DNA of 64,000 nt. Source: Petrimonas sulfuriphila (GTDB lineage: Bacteria > Bacteroidota > Bacteroidia > Bacteroidales > Dysgonomonadaceae). The stretch lies in assembly GCF_051201015.1 (NCBI RefSeq), contig NZ_JBPEHI010000001.1; one strand, 5' to 3'. A program made the translations under genes and the position numbers. Below are positions 15,987-24,898 of this stretch, in pieces. The notes under the pieces were generated by a model that was not told the DNA's origin, ran no database searches, and was given only the letters and a program-made list of their open reading frames with translations. Numbering within the stretch: position 1 is the stretch's first letter; each line of letters begins with the position of its first letter.

Positions 15987-17426
15987 TTACTTGATTGACC
16001 CTGTGTTGTCGTCAAAATGCAACGTGGCCACCTGGCCGGCTGTAACTGCAACTGCTGCTTGATCACCGCCATCATTTCGGTATTCGATCGTTGTGTTATA
16101 AACATTAAATTCAGCCTGCCACCAATCGGGAATCCAGGGATGGGATACGTACATACGCAGATTGCCGCTTGTTGTTGTCGGAGGCGAAACAACGGTTCGG
16201 GTGTCCAGATTGACTGTAAACAAGTTGGATGCTTTATCTTTGTCCCAGCCACCATAGGTGTCACCCATGCCGAAAACTTTCACCGGGACAACAGACAATT
16301 TTTTCTCATTGTTACGCAAATCAAGCACGATAGTGTAAATCCCCGTCTCGGCGATTGACATGTTGCCGCCACTTTCGGTAACTGCAATGCCATTGGAATC
16401 GAAAGAAGTAATTTCTCCAAATCCAAGATTGGTATTTCCCCAGTTGGCATTGGATAGTTTGAATCCTTTTCCCGCCTCAAGGGAGAGAATCTTCCAGTAT
16501 AAACCCTCATTTCCCCCTGCCACTTTGTGCATCTCTGCCGCTGCCTTGGTGCCGGGAGTATCCCATCCGTATGAGGTGGCATCGCCCACCAGATACATTT
16601 TTTCCGGATATTCCGGCGGGACAACCGCTTCACCGATGATGTCGAAGGAGGCATTGTAGGCACGGCTTCTTAAGTCGTACTGGATGGTGAAGTCAAACTC
16701 ACCCCCTACTTCTGTGGTGAAGTCGGGACCTCCGGGCCTTACCTGGCTCATTGCATTTTCGATTAGCGGTGCTTGAGCGTTTCCGAAATTTCCAAGGTCG
16801 GTAAATATTTTAGCAGTTCCATCGGAGGTGTTTACAGTGTTGCCCCAATCTCCGTTATATCTGAATTTGTATACGCCGGGGGTCATGTTGATGTTCCCCT
16901 TCCAGGTTACTGTCAGCTTGTTATCATAGGATACCTCCTCGAAAGTTGTTTCACCATTCCAACCCTGTGGGGTGGCAGCTCCAATTGCACCATAGGCGAT
17001 GGGAAGAATATTTATTTCCTTTAGTGCAGTGTTTACTATAATAAAGTAGAACCCTTCGGTATTCACCGTGAATGCAGGACCATCCTGCACCAGTTCATAA
17101 ACATTGATATTGTCCGCTTCTCTCACAGCTGAACCTTTTCCATAAGAAGATACCAGGTTTAGGTCTGTTGCAATGGAGATGGTAAACTCACCATCAGCCT
17201 TCAACCAAGTATAGATCCCCACGAGTTCGGGCAGTTCTGTCACGTCTCCATCGAGAGGAACTGCTTTTAAAGCCGAGGCCGGGGCCTCTCCGCTGTACAC
17301 GGTGGCCGAACCGCTGATGTACACCCCTTGTTGAATGTCTTCAACAATTGTCCAATTTTCGTTGTCACTGCAATTCGCTAAAAAAGGCAGCAGCAAGAAC
17401 AATAGATATTTATATAAATGTTTCAT
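15987..17426 (-). CDS. susE: SusE/SusF-type outer-membrane starch-binding lipoprotein
   Basis: The 479-residue lipoprotein (FLANCS, Cys19) contains repeated beta-sandwich starch-binding-like modules. Aromatic-rich blocks recur, for example EYPEKMYLVGDATSYGWDT and TYGGWDKDKASNLF, and two further modules lie N-terminal to them. Position directly after susC and susD, and the repeated MYLVGDA-type motifs, identify it as SusE/SusF-like. It holds alpha-glucan at the cell surface without catalysis. It is longer than B. thetaiotaomicron SusE (about 390 residues), so it may combine SusE and SusF roles; no second copy is present. Confidence 0.85.
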   Translation of the reverse strand: MKHLYKYLLFLLLPFLANCSDNENWTIVEDIQQGVYISGSATVYSGEAPASALKAVPLDGDVTELPELVGIYTWLKADGEFTISIATDLNLVSSYGKGSAVREADNINVYELVQDGPAFTVNTEGFYFIIVNTALKEINILPIAYGAIGAATPQGWNGETTFEEVSYDNKLTVTWKGNINMTPGVYKFRYNGDWGNTVNTSDGTAKIFTDLGNFGNAQAPLIENAMSQVRPGGPDFTTEVGGEFDFTIQYDLRSRAYNASFDIIGEAVVPPEYPEKMYLVGDATSYGWDTPGTKAAAEMHKVAGGNEGLYWKILSLEAGKGFKLSNANWGNTNLGFGEITSFDSNGIAVTESGGNMSIAETGIYTIVLDLRNNEKKLSVVPVKVFGMGDTYGGWDKDKASNLFTVNLDTRTVVSPPTTTSGNLRMYVSHPWIPDWWQAEFNVYNTTIEYRNDGGDQAAVAVTAGQVATLHFDDNTGSIK

Positions 17427-17441
17427 TTCTGTTTAGTTTAT

Positions 17442-19052
17442 TTAATTGGTATATCCGGGGTTTTGGGTCAAGTTGGTGTTCAACGATAACACATCTACCG
17501 GGATAGGGAATACGGATCTGTAAGGAGCCGAAACCGGCCGGTCTGAAATGGGTTGATGAAATTTGCCGAAGCGGATTAAATCCTGACGCCTGTGCCCTTC
17601 CCACGCTAGTTCGAGCAGCCGTTCGTCCAGAATATTCTGGAGCGTAGCGGTTCTTGCGGGTGCATCTACTCTTCCGCGTACTTGTTGCAGTTCGGCATCA
17701 CCGTTTTGTCCGGCTCTCACCAAAGCTTCCGACTTCATTAGCAGCACATCCGCATAGCGGAACAATACCCAGTCGTTGTGAACCAGCTGACCACCCGCCT
17801 GGGCTGTCGGATCAAATTCATATTTAGCCAACCGGGCACCAGCGGTTTTCTCGTTGGTACTTCCTGATACATCAAGCGCAATGGCATCCGGCTTGTATTC
17901 CAGCTCCTTGTCTCCATCCATCACGGGATTGCCGTCGGGTCCGTAGACCTTCCCCAGAAAATAAGTTTTCTCCATACGGGGATCAACCGCATCTTTTCTA
18001 AAGACAGCCAAAGCTTCCTTGGTTGCCGAGGCTCCGTTCCATCCATCCTGTGAATAGGCTTTAGCGTGCGCATAGTGCCTAGAACGAACAAGATACATGT
18101 TGCGGGCTTTATAGAGTACCGGATCCATTGGGATGACGAAGATATTCTCTTTCGAACTCTCGTTGGTAATGCTAAAATTCTTCGAAAAATCGCTTTCCAA
18201 TGTGTATCCCAACTCAGTAATAGAGTCGCAATATGCAACGGTGGCCTCCCACGGCGTTTTGTTTGCTCCACCAACATTGAAAGTGGTTGTTCCGTTCGGT
18301 ATGCCATTATTGTCTGTCCAATCATCATCTGCATATACTTGTGCATTTAATGCCAATTTCGCCATCAGATAGTAGGCAACCGGGCGGGTCATCCGGCCGT
18401 AAAATTCACCTTGTTTGGAACTGTTGGCTGTTGATAAAAGCGGAATGGATGCTTCCAGTTCTTTCTTTATAAATGCAAAAACTTCCGATCGGCTCGACTG
18501 TCTTACGTCGGCTATCTGAACAGAGGCTGTTTCAACAATGGGAACCCTTGCATAGAGATCCATCGGGTAATAGTAGTACATGGCTCTGATTGCCTTCACT
18601 TCAGCCAGGTAGACGGGAAGAAAGCTGTTTTCCGGGTCTTCCTCCACCAATGCGTTTAACTTATCGATGGATTGGTTGGTTTTACCGATCACCCGGTATA
18701 GATAGTCCCAGCTTCCTTTTACCAGGGAGTTATCGGTTTTCCAGTTATGTGTGAAAATATCTTGCCACAAACCACCATCAAACCAGTCACCACCACGTGT
18801 GGGGAGAAGCGCTTCATCGGCTGTAAAAGTGTTGAGATCGTAGATTCCCCTGTCTGTGCCGGCCAAGCCCTGGCTTCCTCCGTCTCCGCCAATTTCGGTG
18901 TAGAGGCTGGCTACGGTATTCAGATAAATAAGCACAGGACTTTTAAATGCTTCGTTCTCGGGCATCTGATCTGCCGGATTTTCATCCAGGTTGCAGCTGA
19001 AAAGAACAAATGCAAACGAGAGTAATAAACTGTATAATATTTTATTTTTCAT
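17442..19052 (-). CDS. susD: SusD-family outer-membrane glycan-binding lipoprotein
   Basis: The 536-residue lipoprotein (VLFSC, Cys20) has the TPR-like SusD fold. Landmarks are the N-terminal NLDENPADQMPENEAFKS, the middle KAIRAMYYYYPMDLYARVPIV and the C-terminal LLMKSEALVRAG followed by ILDERLLELAWEGHRRQDLIRFGKF. It forms the lid over the SusC channel and presents alpha-glucan oligosaccharides to it. The stop is 15 nt before susE and the start is 13 nt after susC, consistent with one transcript. Confidence 0.95.
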   Translation of the reverse strand: MKNKILYSLLLSFAFVLFSCNLDENPADQMPENEAFKSPVLIYLNTVASLYTEIGGDGGSQGLAGTDRGIYDLNTFTADEALLPTRGGDWFDGGLWQDIFTHNWKTDNSLVKGSWDYLYRVIGKTNQSIDKLNALVEEDPENSFLPVYLAEVKAIRAMYYYYPMDLYARVPIVETASVQIADVRQSSRSEVFAFIKKELEASIPLLSTANSSKQGEFYGRMTRPVAYYLMAKLALNAQVYADDDWTDNNGIPNGTTTFNVGGANKTPWEATVAYCDSITELGYTLESDFSKNFSITNESSKENIFVIPMDPVLYKARNMYLVRSRHYAHAKAYSQDGWNGASATKEALAVFRKDAVDPRMEKTYFLGKVYGPDGNPVMDGDKELEYKPDAIALDVSGSTNEKTAGARLAKYEFDPTAQAGGQLVHNDWVLFRYADVLLMKSEALVRAGQNGDAELQQVRGRVDAPARTATLQNILDERLLELAWEGHRRQDLIRFGKFHQPISDRPVSAPYRSVFPIPVDVLSLNTNLTQNPGYTN

Positions 19053-19065
19053 AATCTCACTTCAA

Positions 19066-22056
19066 TTAAAAGTTAATACTTAAACCCAGTGAATAGGTGC
19101 GGGAAAGCGGATAGAACCTTTTGTCGTCAAGCCCCAGTTCTTCATTCACCGTGGTACTGTTTATCATTGGAGATAAACCGGAGTAGTTGGTAAATGTGTG
19201 CAAATTATTTACAGATGCAGTTAAACGTATAGAATTTACCCAATTTTTCATTTTTTCCACATTGAAGTTATAGCCCAGTGTTACATAAGCGATATGCAGG
19301 TAATCGCCTTTTTCCAGCCAATAGTCGGTTACCGTGCTGTCAAAGATTTTCTTCTCGGGAGCATCGGGCAATACATTATAGGTTGGGAATACGTTCATAT
19401 TCATGTAGGATAATGATGTTCCATTGTAAATTTTATGGCCAAAAGCACCGTTCATTTGTGTTTGGATATCGAATGCCTTGTAACGGAAACTGATGTTGGT
19501 TCCCATGATCACTTTCGGCATTGCCTGGCCGGCAAAATACCTGTCGGCTCCGTTGTTCAAATTAATAGCCGGATCCTCATCGAGGTTCAGAATGTTATAG
19601 CTATAGCTTCCTAATCCGTCGTTGATTATGCCATTTGATTTAGGTAAGTAGAAAACACCCAATGGCTGACCAACAACCTGATAAGTTACGTATGTGTTCC
19701 CACCTTGGAATCCTGCACCGTTAATTCTTGCCAGTTGCATATATTCTGCTGCATTGAGTTCTTGTCCCATGTAGGTTCCGCTTAACGATAAGAGCTTATT
19801 TTTCTGGAATGCCATGTTTCCCGATACGGTCAACTCCATATCCTCCGTTCTGAGGGGTGTAATACCTAGTGAAACTTCCAAACCGCTATTTTCCATTTCA
19901 CCTAAATTAGCAAGCAATTTTGGATGCACAAAGGGAGGTACCGGTACATCGTAGTTATACAGCAAATCTTTTGTCCTGGAGTAATAATAATCGATGGTGG
20001 CTGTCAGTTTCCGGTCAAAGAAGGATGCGTCCATACCCACGTCGAACATGTCTTTGGTTTCCCACCTCAAATCGGGATTCGCATTTCTGTTATACCCGTA
20101 GGTTACTGTTGGTACTCCGTTGACACTGGTCAATCCTGAAGGCCCCATCAGCAAAAGGGAATTGTAGGCACTGATGGCATCCTGATTACCGGTACGTCCG
20201 TATCCGACTCTCCATTTAATTTCGTTAATTTCGTTGATGTCTTTAAGGAAAGATTCCTCGCTCATTACCCACGCCAGAGACGCTGAAGGGAAAAACCCCC
20301 ATTTGTTGTTCTCTCCTAATTTCGAAGAACCGTCGAAACGCATATTTACTGTAGCAATATAGCGGTTAGCGTACATGTAGTTCACCCGACCAAGAAATGA
20401 GTTCAAACTGTATCCGTTTTTATATGAACTCACATCTCCGTACTTTACAACAGCACCGGCAGCCAGGTTGTCATAACCGAAAAAGTTAGTGTCAAATCCA
20501 CGTGCGTTTGCTCCGAATCCGGTGTAATTGTAGTTTTGCCCTTCAATCAACGCTAATGCGTCTAAACGGCTGTTTTGGAACATTTTCTTGTAGTTCAGGC
20601 TTATGTTACCCATCAGGATATTGCTCTTATTCATTCCTCTATAGGCTTTACCTCTGCCTTCCCTTACCCCTTGTTTAATGTTGGTGGGAATGTAGTTCAT
20701 GTTCTCTTTTGCATTGTAGGTATAAGACCCAAATGCGCTTAAATTCAGGTTGTCGTTGATGGCCCATGTTAACCGTCCATTTGTTGACAAATAGGCGTTG
20801 TCTTCTTTGTCGCTGATAGTTAAACGACCAAGCGGGTTGTCCACTTCGTTTGCATTCGGATCTTCCGGCCAGGTGCCATCATCGTTTTGGGTATTGGGAA
20901 AAGTGGGGTTGAAAGATGCGGCGGAATAAAACGTCTTTTGGTAGTCGTTGACATATCTGCTTTCTCTTTTTGAACCAAACATACCCAGATCAAGTTTAAG
21001 CTTGTTATCGAAGTAAAGCTGACTACCGTCAATTTTTGCAGTGTAGTTCCTCATCGAGTTATTTTTGATTATCCCTTTTTGGTCAATGACACCCAAGGAT
21101 GCTCTGAAATTGGTTTCAGCTGTTCCGCCACCAAAAGAAATGCGGTGATTTTGTGTGTATCCGGTTTGGAGCATTTCTTGCATGAAGTTGGTGTTGGCGC
21201 CCTTGTCCAATGCGTTGGCGTATCCCATCGACTCCACGGCAGCTCTGTAACCGTCGGCGTTCAACATGTTGATGGTTTTGTAAACATCTTCAACGCCGAA
21301 AGTCCCGTCATAATTGATGGATTTTGTTCCGGCTTTTCCTTTTTGTGTGGTAACAACAATCACACCACTTGCTCCTCTCGAGCCGTACTGTGCTGTTTCC
21401 GAGGCGTCTTTTAAGATGGTGAAACTTTCGATGTCGGATGGAGAAAGAGCATTCAACAATGCCAGGTCGCCAAACACCCCGTCAATCACTACAAGGGGGT
21501 CATTTCCTCCTGATAACGAGGTTGTTCCGCGAATCCTGATGGCGCTTCCCGCTGTCGGGTCGCCGCCAGTCTTCTGGATATTTACTCCGGCTACTTTTCC
21601 TTTAAGGGCATCCAGCGGATTCACGATAACCCCGGCGTTCATGTCTTCTCTTCCAACCTTTTCCACGGCACCGGATATGGTACGTGTACTTCCTGTTGCA
21701 TAACCGATTACCACCACTTCATCCAGCAATTCCATGTCTTCTTGCAGGATAACTTCTATGCTGTTTCTGTTTTGAATGGCTATCGTTTGGGTTATATAAC
21801 CCACATAAGAGATAACGAGTGTTCCATTACCCGGAGCCTGGATGGAAAAATTCCCGTCGTAATCCGTTACCACACCCGAGGTTGTTCCTTGTAAAAGGAT
21901 ACTGGCTCCGATGATCGGTTCGCCCGCAACATCTTTTACCGTTCCCCGCACATTTATCGTAGAGCCCGTTTGAGCGCTGACCGATAAAATCATTAGCATG
22001 CTCGACAACACTGTCATCAAGAACGCTTTCGTACTTTTTTTGAAATTTACATGCAT
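19066..22056 (-). CDS. susC: SusC-family TonB-dependent outer-membrane transporter
   Basis: The 996-residue receptor starts with a signal peptide (to about residue 29). A carboxypeptidase-D-like regulatory domain follows (GTVKDVAGEPIIGASI...GNFSIQAP, about 35-105), then a TonB-box-like LDEVVVIGY (111-119). The plug (about 125-225) has PLDALKGKVAGVNI and RIRGTTSL, and a 22-strand barrel ends ...SLGLSINF. No STN domain is present, so it is unlikely to signal through an ECF-sigma/anti-sigma pair. Partner enzymes indicate import of alpha-glucan oligosaccharides. It is the first gene of the operon, with a leader of roughly 125 nt. Confidence 0.95.
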   Translation of the reverse strand: MHVNFKKSTKAFLMTVLSSMLMILSVSAQTGSTINVRGTVKDVAGEPIIGASILLQGTTSGVVTDYDGNFSIQAPGNGTLVISYVGYITQTIAIQNRNSIEVILQEDMELLDEVVVIGYATGSTRTISGAVEKVGREDMNAGVIVNPLDALKGKVAGVNIQKTGGDPTAGSAIRIRGTTSLSGGNDPLVVIDGVFGDLALLNALSPSDIESFTILKDASETAQYGSRGASGVIVVTTQKGKAGTKSINYDGTFGVEDVYKTINMLNADGYRAAVESMGYANALDKGANTNFMQEMLQTGYTQNHRISFGGGTAETNFRASLGVIDQKGIIKNNSMRNYTAKIDGSQLYFDNKLKLDLGMFGSKRESRYVNDYQKTFYSAASFNPTFPNTQNDDGTWPEDPNANEVDNPLGRLTISDKEDNAYLSTNGRLTWAINDNLNLSAFGSYTYNAKENMNYIPTNIKQGVREGRGKAYRGMNKSNILMGNISLNYKKMFQNSRLDALALIEGQNYNYTGFGANARGFDTNFFGYDNLAAGAVVKYGDVSSYKNGYSLNSFLGRVNYMYANRYIATVNMRFDGSSKLGENNKWGFFPSASLAWVMSEESFLKDINEINEIKWRVGYGRTGNQDAISAYNSLLLMGPSGLTSVNGVPTVTYGYNRNANPDLRWETKDMFDVGMDASFFDRKLTATIDYYYSRTKDLLYNYDVPVPPFVHPKLLANLGEMENSGLEVSLGITPLRTEDMELTVSGNMAFQKNKLLSLSGTYMGQELNAAEYMQLARINGAGFQGGNTYVTYQVVGQPLGVFYLPKSNGIINDGLGSYSYNILNLDEDPAINLNNGADRYFAGQAMPKVIMGTNISFRYKAFDIQTQMNGAFGHKIYNGTSLSYMNMNVFPTYNVLPDAPEKKIFDSTVTDYWLEKGDYLHIAYVTLGYNFNVEKMKNWVNSIRLTASVNNLHTFTNYSGLSPMINSTTVNEELGLDDKRFYPLSRTYSLGLSINF

Positions 22057-22187
22057 GTTTGTTAACGTTGTAAGATTAACTGATTTATACTTTTCTACTC
22101 TCTACTTTTTTCGCAGAATTACATTAATTATAAGTAAATGACGGCAAATGTGTTCTCATTTATTCATATTAATTTCCACTCTTGACA

Positions 22188-22195
22188 CAAAAGTA
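22188..22195 (-). promoter_or_regulatory. Predicted -7 element of the sus-like operon
   Basis: The minus strand reads TACTTTTG, a full TAnnTTTG match, about 131 nt upstream of the susC start. A LacI-type palindrome lies about 55 nt further upstream. The rest of the 287-nt gap is AT-rich and shows no gene. Confidence 0.5.
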
Positions 22196-22249
22196 AGGTT
22201 AAAACAAAAAATTGCACGGATAAAACAGTGTTTTAACTGTATTTACCTG

Positions 22250-22263
22250 TGCAAACGATTGCA
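22250..22263. promoter_or_regulatory. LacI/PurR-type operator upstream of susC
   Basis: TGCAAACGATTGCA is nearly a perfect palindrome with the central CG and TGCAA arms characteristic of LacI-family operators. It lies upstream of the predicted -7 element rather than over it, a position more typical of activation or of an upstream auxiliary site. No LacI-family gene lies in this window. The SusR-type regulator of the classic Bacteroides sus locus is also absent here. Confidence 0.55.
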
Positions 22264-22343
22264 TTTTTAAGTGTAAAAAATAAACTATCAGTAATTTACG
22301 GTTTTTGAACGAGTGCCTTATGGTAGGAAAAAGACGGAGGTTT

Positions 22344-23360
22344 TCACTTTTTGTTTTTGGATTTTTTGATCAGGTTTTTGCTTTTTCCGGAAATGGCTCT
22401 CCGTAATCCGATAAGGAATCGTTTGCTTGGGTTGGATTTTATATAGGATTCAATATGACGTTGTTTTTTCTCTTCGAGGATCTGGTTGATCTCGATAAGA
22501 ATACCTGATTCTTCCACGTCTCCGAATTCGTCGTTTATGGAAGTTCCGAAGAAACGCATGGTGGGTGACAATCCCATGTAGGCATTGATGAGCGGTGGAA
22601 TGTTTAACCCGAAGCTGCGGACTTCCCGGTTCAGAACCTTGTAGTCTTCCTTGAAGTTTTTCCCTTTAAACAGGTGTTTCATCTTGCCTGTATCGGTATT
22701 GGTGACAAGTTGGCTGATTGGGGTGACTAGTTTGTCCGGGTCGGGAAAATGCAGGTGCATAAAATACAAGATCATGTTGCGGGCTTCTTTGTTATAGGTC
22801 CCGTACATGGTTACTTTTCCGAAAAAATACCTCATTGAAGGATCAATTACCGTGAGTGCGCCCAGGCCGTCCCAAAGATTATCAAGTGCAAAGATGCCTT
22901 TGCGGCTGTGTAAGGTAGATTGATACTCGAGAGAGACGAACGATCGGCCTAATTCTACGGTGTACGGCAAGTAGTTTTGCAGGAAATCATCGGAGAAGTT
23001 TAATAAATGAGCGGTGGCGAGCATCGGCTTACCCTTCTCATCAAAATCTACTTTTTTACCCATAATGAAGCGGTATCCGCCTAGAATCTCTTCCTTTTCC
23101 GGATCCCAGACAATAAGTTGATGATACGGATGCTCCATAAGGTCGTATTTGTCGATATCGGCTTCTAGTCCGGTTCCTCCTCCATAGTGACGGAAAGCAA
23201 TTTCACGTAGCCGCCCCACTTCCCTCATGAGATTAGGCGAATCGTGGGCAGTGAAGATGTAAATTTCGTTGTTGGCCTTGTTGGTGGATCGTATTCTTTT
23301 TCCTACGGTTAGTTCGTTTTTTATGACGGCTTTATCAATCGGATCGATGATTTTTTCCAT
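22344..23360 (-). CDS. glsB: GNAT-type N-acyltransferase, glycine-lipid GlsB-like
   Basis: The 338-residue protein belongs to the OlsB/hemolysin-like GNAT family that N-acylates an amino acid with a 3-hydroxy fatty acid. Blocks seen are IYIFTAHDSPNLMREVGRLREIAF, EILGGYRFIMG and VELGRSFVSLEYQ, the last being the usual ELGRSFV acyl-acceptor region. In Bacteroides the pair GlsB (N-acyl) and GlsA (O-acyl) makes glycine and related aminolipids of the envelope. Adjacency to the O-acyltransferase gene, 6 nt away, strongly supports this. Glycine as the acceptor is inferred from relatives. Confidence 0.8.
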   Translation of the reverse strand: MEKIIDPIDKAVIKNELTVGKRIRSTNKANNEIYIFTAHDSPNLMREVGRLREIAFRHYGGGTGLEADIDKYDLMEHPYHQLIVWDPEKEEILGGYRFIMGKKVDFDEKGKPMLATAHLLNFSDDFLQNYLPYTVELGRSFVSLEYQSTLHSRKGIFALDNLWDGLGALTVIDPSMRYFFGKVTMYGTYNKEARNMILYFMHLHFPDPDKLVTPISQLVTNTDTGKMKHLFKGKNFKEDYKVLNREVRSFGLNIPPLINAYMGLSPTMRFFGTSINDEFGDVEESGILIEINQILEEKKQRHIESYIKSNPSKRFLIGLRRAISGKSKNLIKKSKNKK

Positions 23361-23366
23361 ACTTAA

Positions 23367-24203
23367 TTAATCTCTTTTTTGGGGTAAATTGTAAACAACG
23401 GTTTTTATCTCTTCCGCCCATTGCAGGTGGCTTTTTGATTTATTCAACGATTGCCAGGGTATGGGTTCTCCAAAAGTGATGTGGAATGTTTGACCTTTGT
23501 TCTTGAACATTTCGCCTGGCAGGTATATAAGTTCTATATTGAATTTTAGTCCCAATGATTTGCGGATATTGGCAAAATTATAAAAGAAGTCTGAGTTTTT
23601 CGCGTCGAAATGGACGGGGATAATATCCCTTTTGTGTTCAATAGCTTTTACGACAAAGTTTTTCATCCATTCCAGATCCTTTATCCGTCCGTTCTGTTTT
23701 CGGGAACACAATCCGGCGGGGAAGGTAATGATTTGGTTGTCTGACGTGTAGGCTTCGTTTATGGCAGCGGCCGATAGTTTGGCCTGTGAACCATATTTGT
23801 TGACCGGAACAAAAATGGATTCGAGGTTCCTGATGTTTAACAAAACATCGTTAACCAGGTATTTGATTTTCCCCTTATATTTTTCCCCTAAATAAGCCGA
23901 TAGGCAAATCCCGTCCAGGCCACCCAGCGGGTGATTGGAAGCAAAAACAAATTTTCCCTCCGCGGGAATATTTTCTTCCCCGTGGATTTTTAGGTTGACT
24001 TTAAACTCTTTATCCACCAGGGCGAGCATAAAATCAACACCCTGCTTATCCCGGTTACGCTCGATGATCGCATTTAATTCATCCTGATGAATGGTGCGCT
24101 TTAAATAATTAACGACAAATTTGGGGATTTTCTTGTAGTGTTTTTTTGCTTTAGCCTGCAAAACACCATCGATATCTAATTTGAAATCAGTTTTTTCCGA
24201 CAT
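23367..24203 (-). CDS. glsA: PlsC-like O-acyltransferase, glycine-lipid GlsA-like
   Basis: The 278-residue membrane-associated acyltransferase has NHPLGGLDG (90-98), the variant of the HX4D catalytic motif in which one extra residue separates His91 and Asp97. The acyl-acceptor block FPAGLCSRKQNGRIKD (about 165-180) replaces the usual FPEGTRS. The variant motifs are characteristic of hemolysin-like/OlsA-like enzymes paired with GNAT N-acyltransferases. It would add the second acyl chain to an N-acyl amino acid. It is the promoter-proximal gene of the two-gene unit, with a TATTTTTG element about 22 nt upstream. Confidence 0.8.
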   Translation of the reverse strand: MSEKTDFKLDIDGVLQAKAKKHYKKIPKFVVNYLKRTIHQDELNAIIERNRDKQGVDFMLALVDKEFKVNLKIHGEENIPAEGKFVFASNHPLGGLDGICLSAYLGEKYKGKIKYLVNDVLLNIRNLESIFVPVNKYGSQAKLSAAAINEAYTSDNQIITFPAGLCSRKQNGRIKDLEWMKNFVVKAIEHKRDIIPVHFDAKNSDFFYNFANIRKSLGLKFNIELIYLPGEMFKNKGQTFHITFGEPIPWQSLNKSKSHLQWAEEIKTVVYNLPQKRD

Positions 24204-24224
24204 AATGACTTTCCTACGGACTTA

Positions 24225-24232
24225 CAAAAATA
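24225..24232 (-). promoter_or_regulatory. Predicted -7 element for glsA-glsB
   Basis: The minus strand reads TATTTTTG, matching TAnnTTTG, about 22 nt before the glsA start. It is divergent from the mraZ promoter region. Confidence 0.4.
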
Positions 24233-24377
24233 CAAAATAATTAAGAATAAAGGACAAGCAGATCTCATTTATTTAAAACGGTAGAAATATTCTACACTAT
24301 TTTATGGGATTAAATAGTGTGTAAGTTGCATCTAATCAGCATTTAAAGAACTTGTTGATAACTTTATTAAAAATAAT

Positions 24378-24419
24378 GTGTGGAAAAGTGGGGGAAAGTG
24401 GATTTATTTTGTAATTTTA
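24378..24419 (+). promoter_or_regulatory. MraZ-box-like direct repeats and dcw promoter
   Basis: Three direct repeats start at 24378, 24388 and 24398 with exact 10-nt spacing (GTGTGGAAAA, GTGGGGGAAA, GTGGATTTAT). MraZ of other bacteria binds TGGGN-type repeats with 5-nt spacers, that is, a 10-nt period, upstream of its own gene. A TAATTTTA element (24412-24419, 7 of 8 matches to TAnnTTTG) follows, so the repeats cover the -33 region. Autorepression of the dcw operon by MraZ is the expected consequence. Confidence 0.6.
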
Positions 24420-24447
24420 CCGCAAAAATCATAGAATTAAGAATATA

Positions 24448-24891
24448 GTGTTGCAATTCCTGGGAAATATTGAAGCAAAAACCGATGCGAAGGGGCGGAT
24501 ATTTGTGCCGGCAGTTTTTCGTAAGCGTCTGCAGGGTGCAGAAGAAGAGTTTTTGGTGCTTCGCAAGGATATTTTTCAGGATTGTTTGGTACTTTATCCC
24601 GGTACAGTCTGGGAAAACGAGATCGAAACACTCAGGAGCCGGCTCAACAAGTGGAACAAGGAGCAACAGCAGGTTTTCCGTCAGTTTGTGCTCGACGCCG
24701 AACGGATTGAAATGGATGCAAGCGGGCGAATTTTAATCCCTAAGCGCTATATGGTGCTGGTGGGTATCGAATCTGAAGTTCGTTTTCTGGGTGTGGATAA
24801 TACTATTGAGATATGGGCGAAAGAAAAACTCGAAAAGCCGTTGGTTGATCCCGATGAGTTTTCAGAAAGGTTGCAAGAGCTGATGTCCTGA
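24448..24891 (+). CDS. mraZ: Transcriptional regulator MraZ
   Basis: This 147-residue DNA-binding protein has two tandem SpoVT/AbrB-like halves, each with a DxxGR signature: KTDAKGRIFVP (11-21) and EMDASGRILIPKRY in the second half. It is the first gene of the division and cell-wall cluster and is expected to autoregulate it. The start is either GTG (used here) or TTG one codon later; there is no nearby in-frame ATG before the conserved QFLGN. Ten-nucleotide-spaced TGG repeats upstream fit its binding site. Confidence 0.92.
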   Translation: MLQFLGNIEAKTDAKGRIFVPAVFRKRLQGAEEEFLVLRKDIFQDCLVLYPGTVWENEIETLRSRLNKWNKEQQQVFRQFVLDAERIEMDASGRILIPKRYMVLVGIESEVRFLGVDNTIEIWAKEKLEKPLVDPDEFSERLQELMS

Positions 24892-24898
24892 TGTGTCC

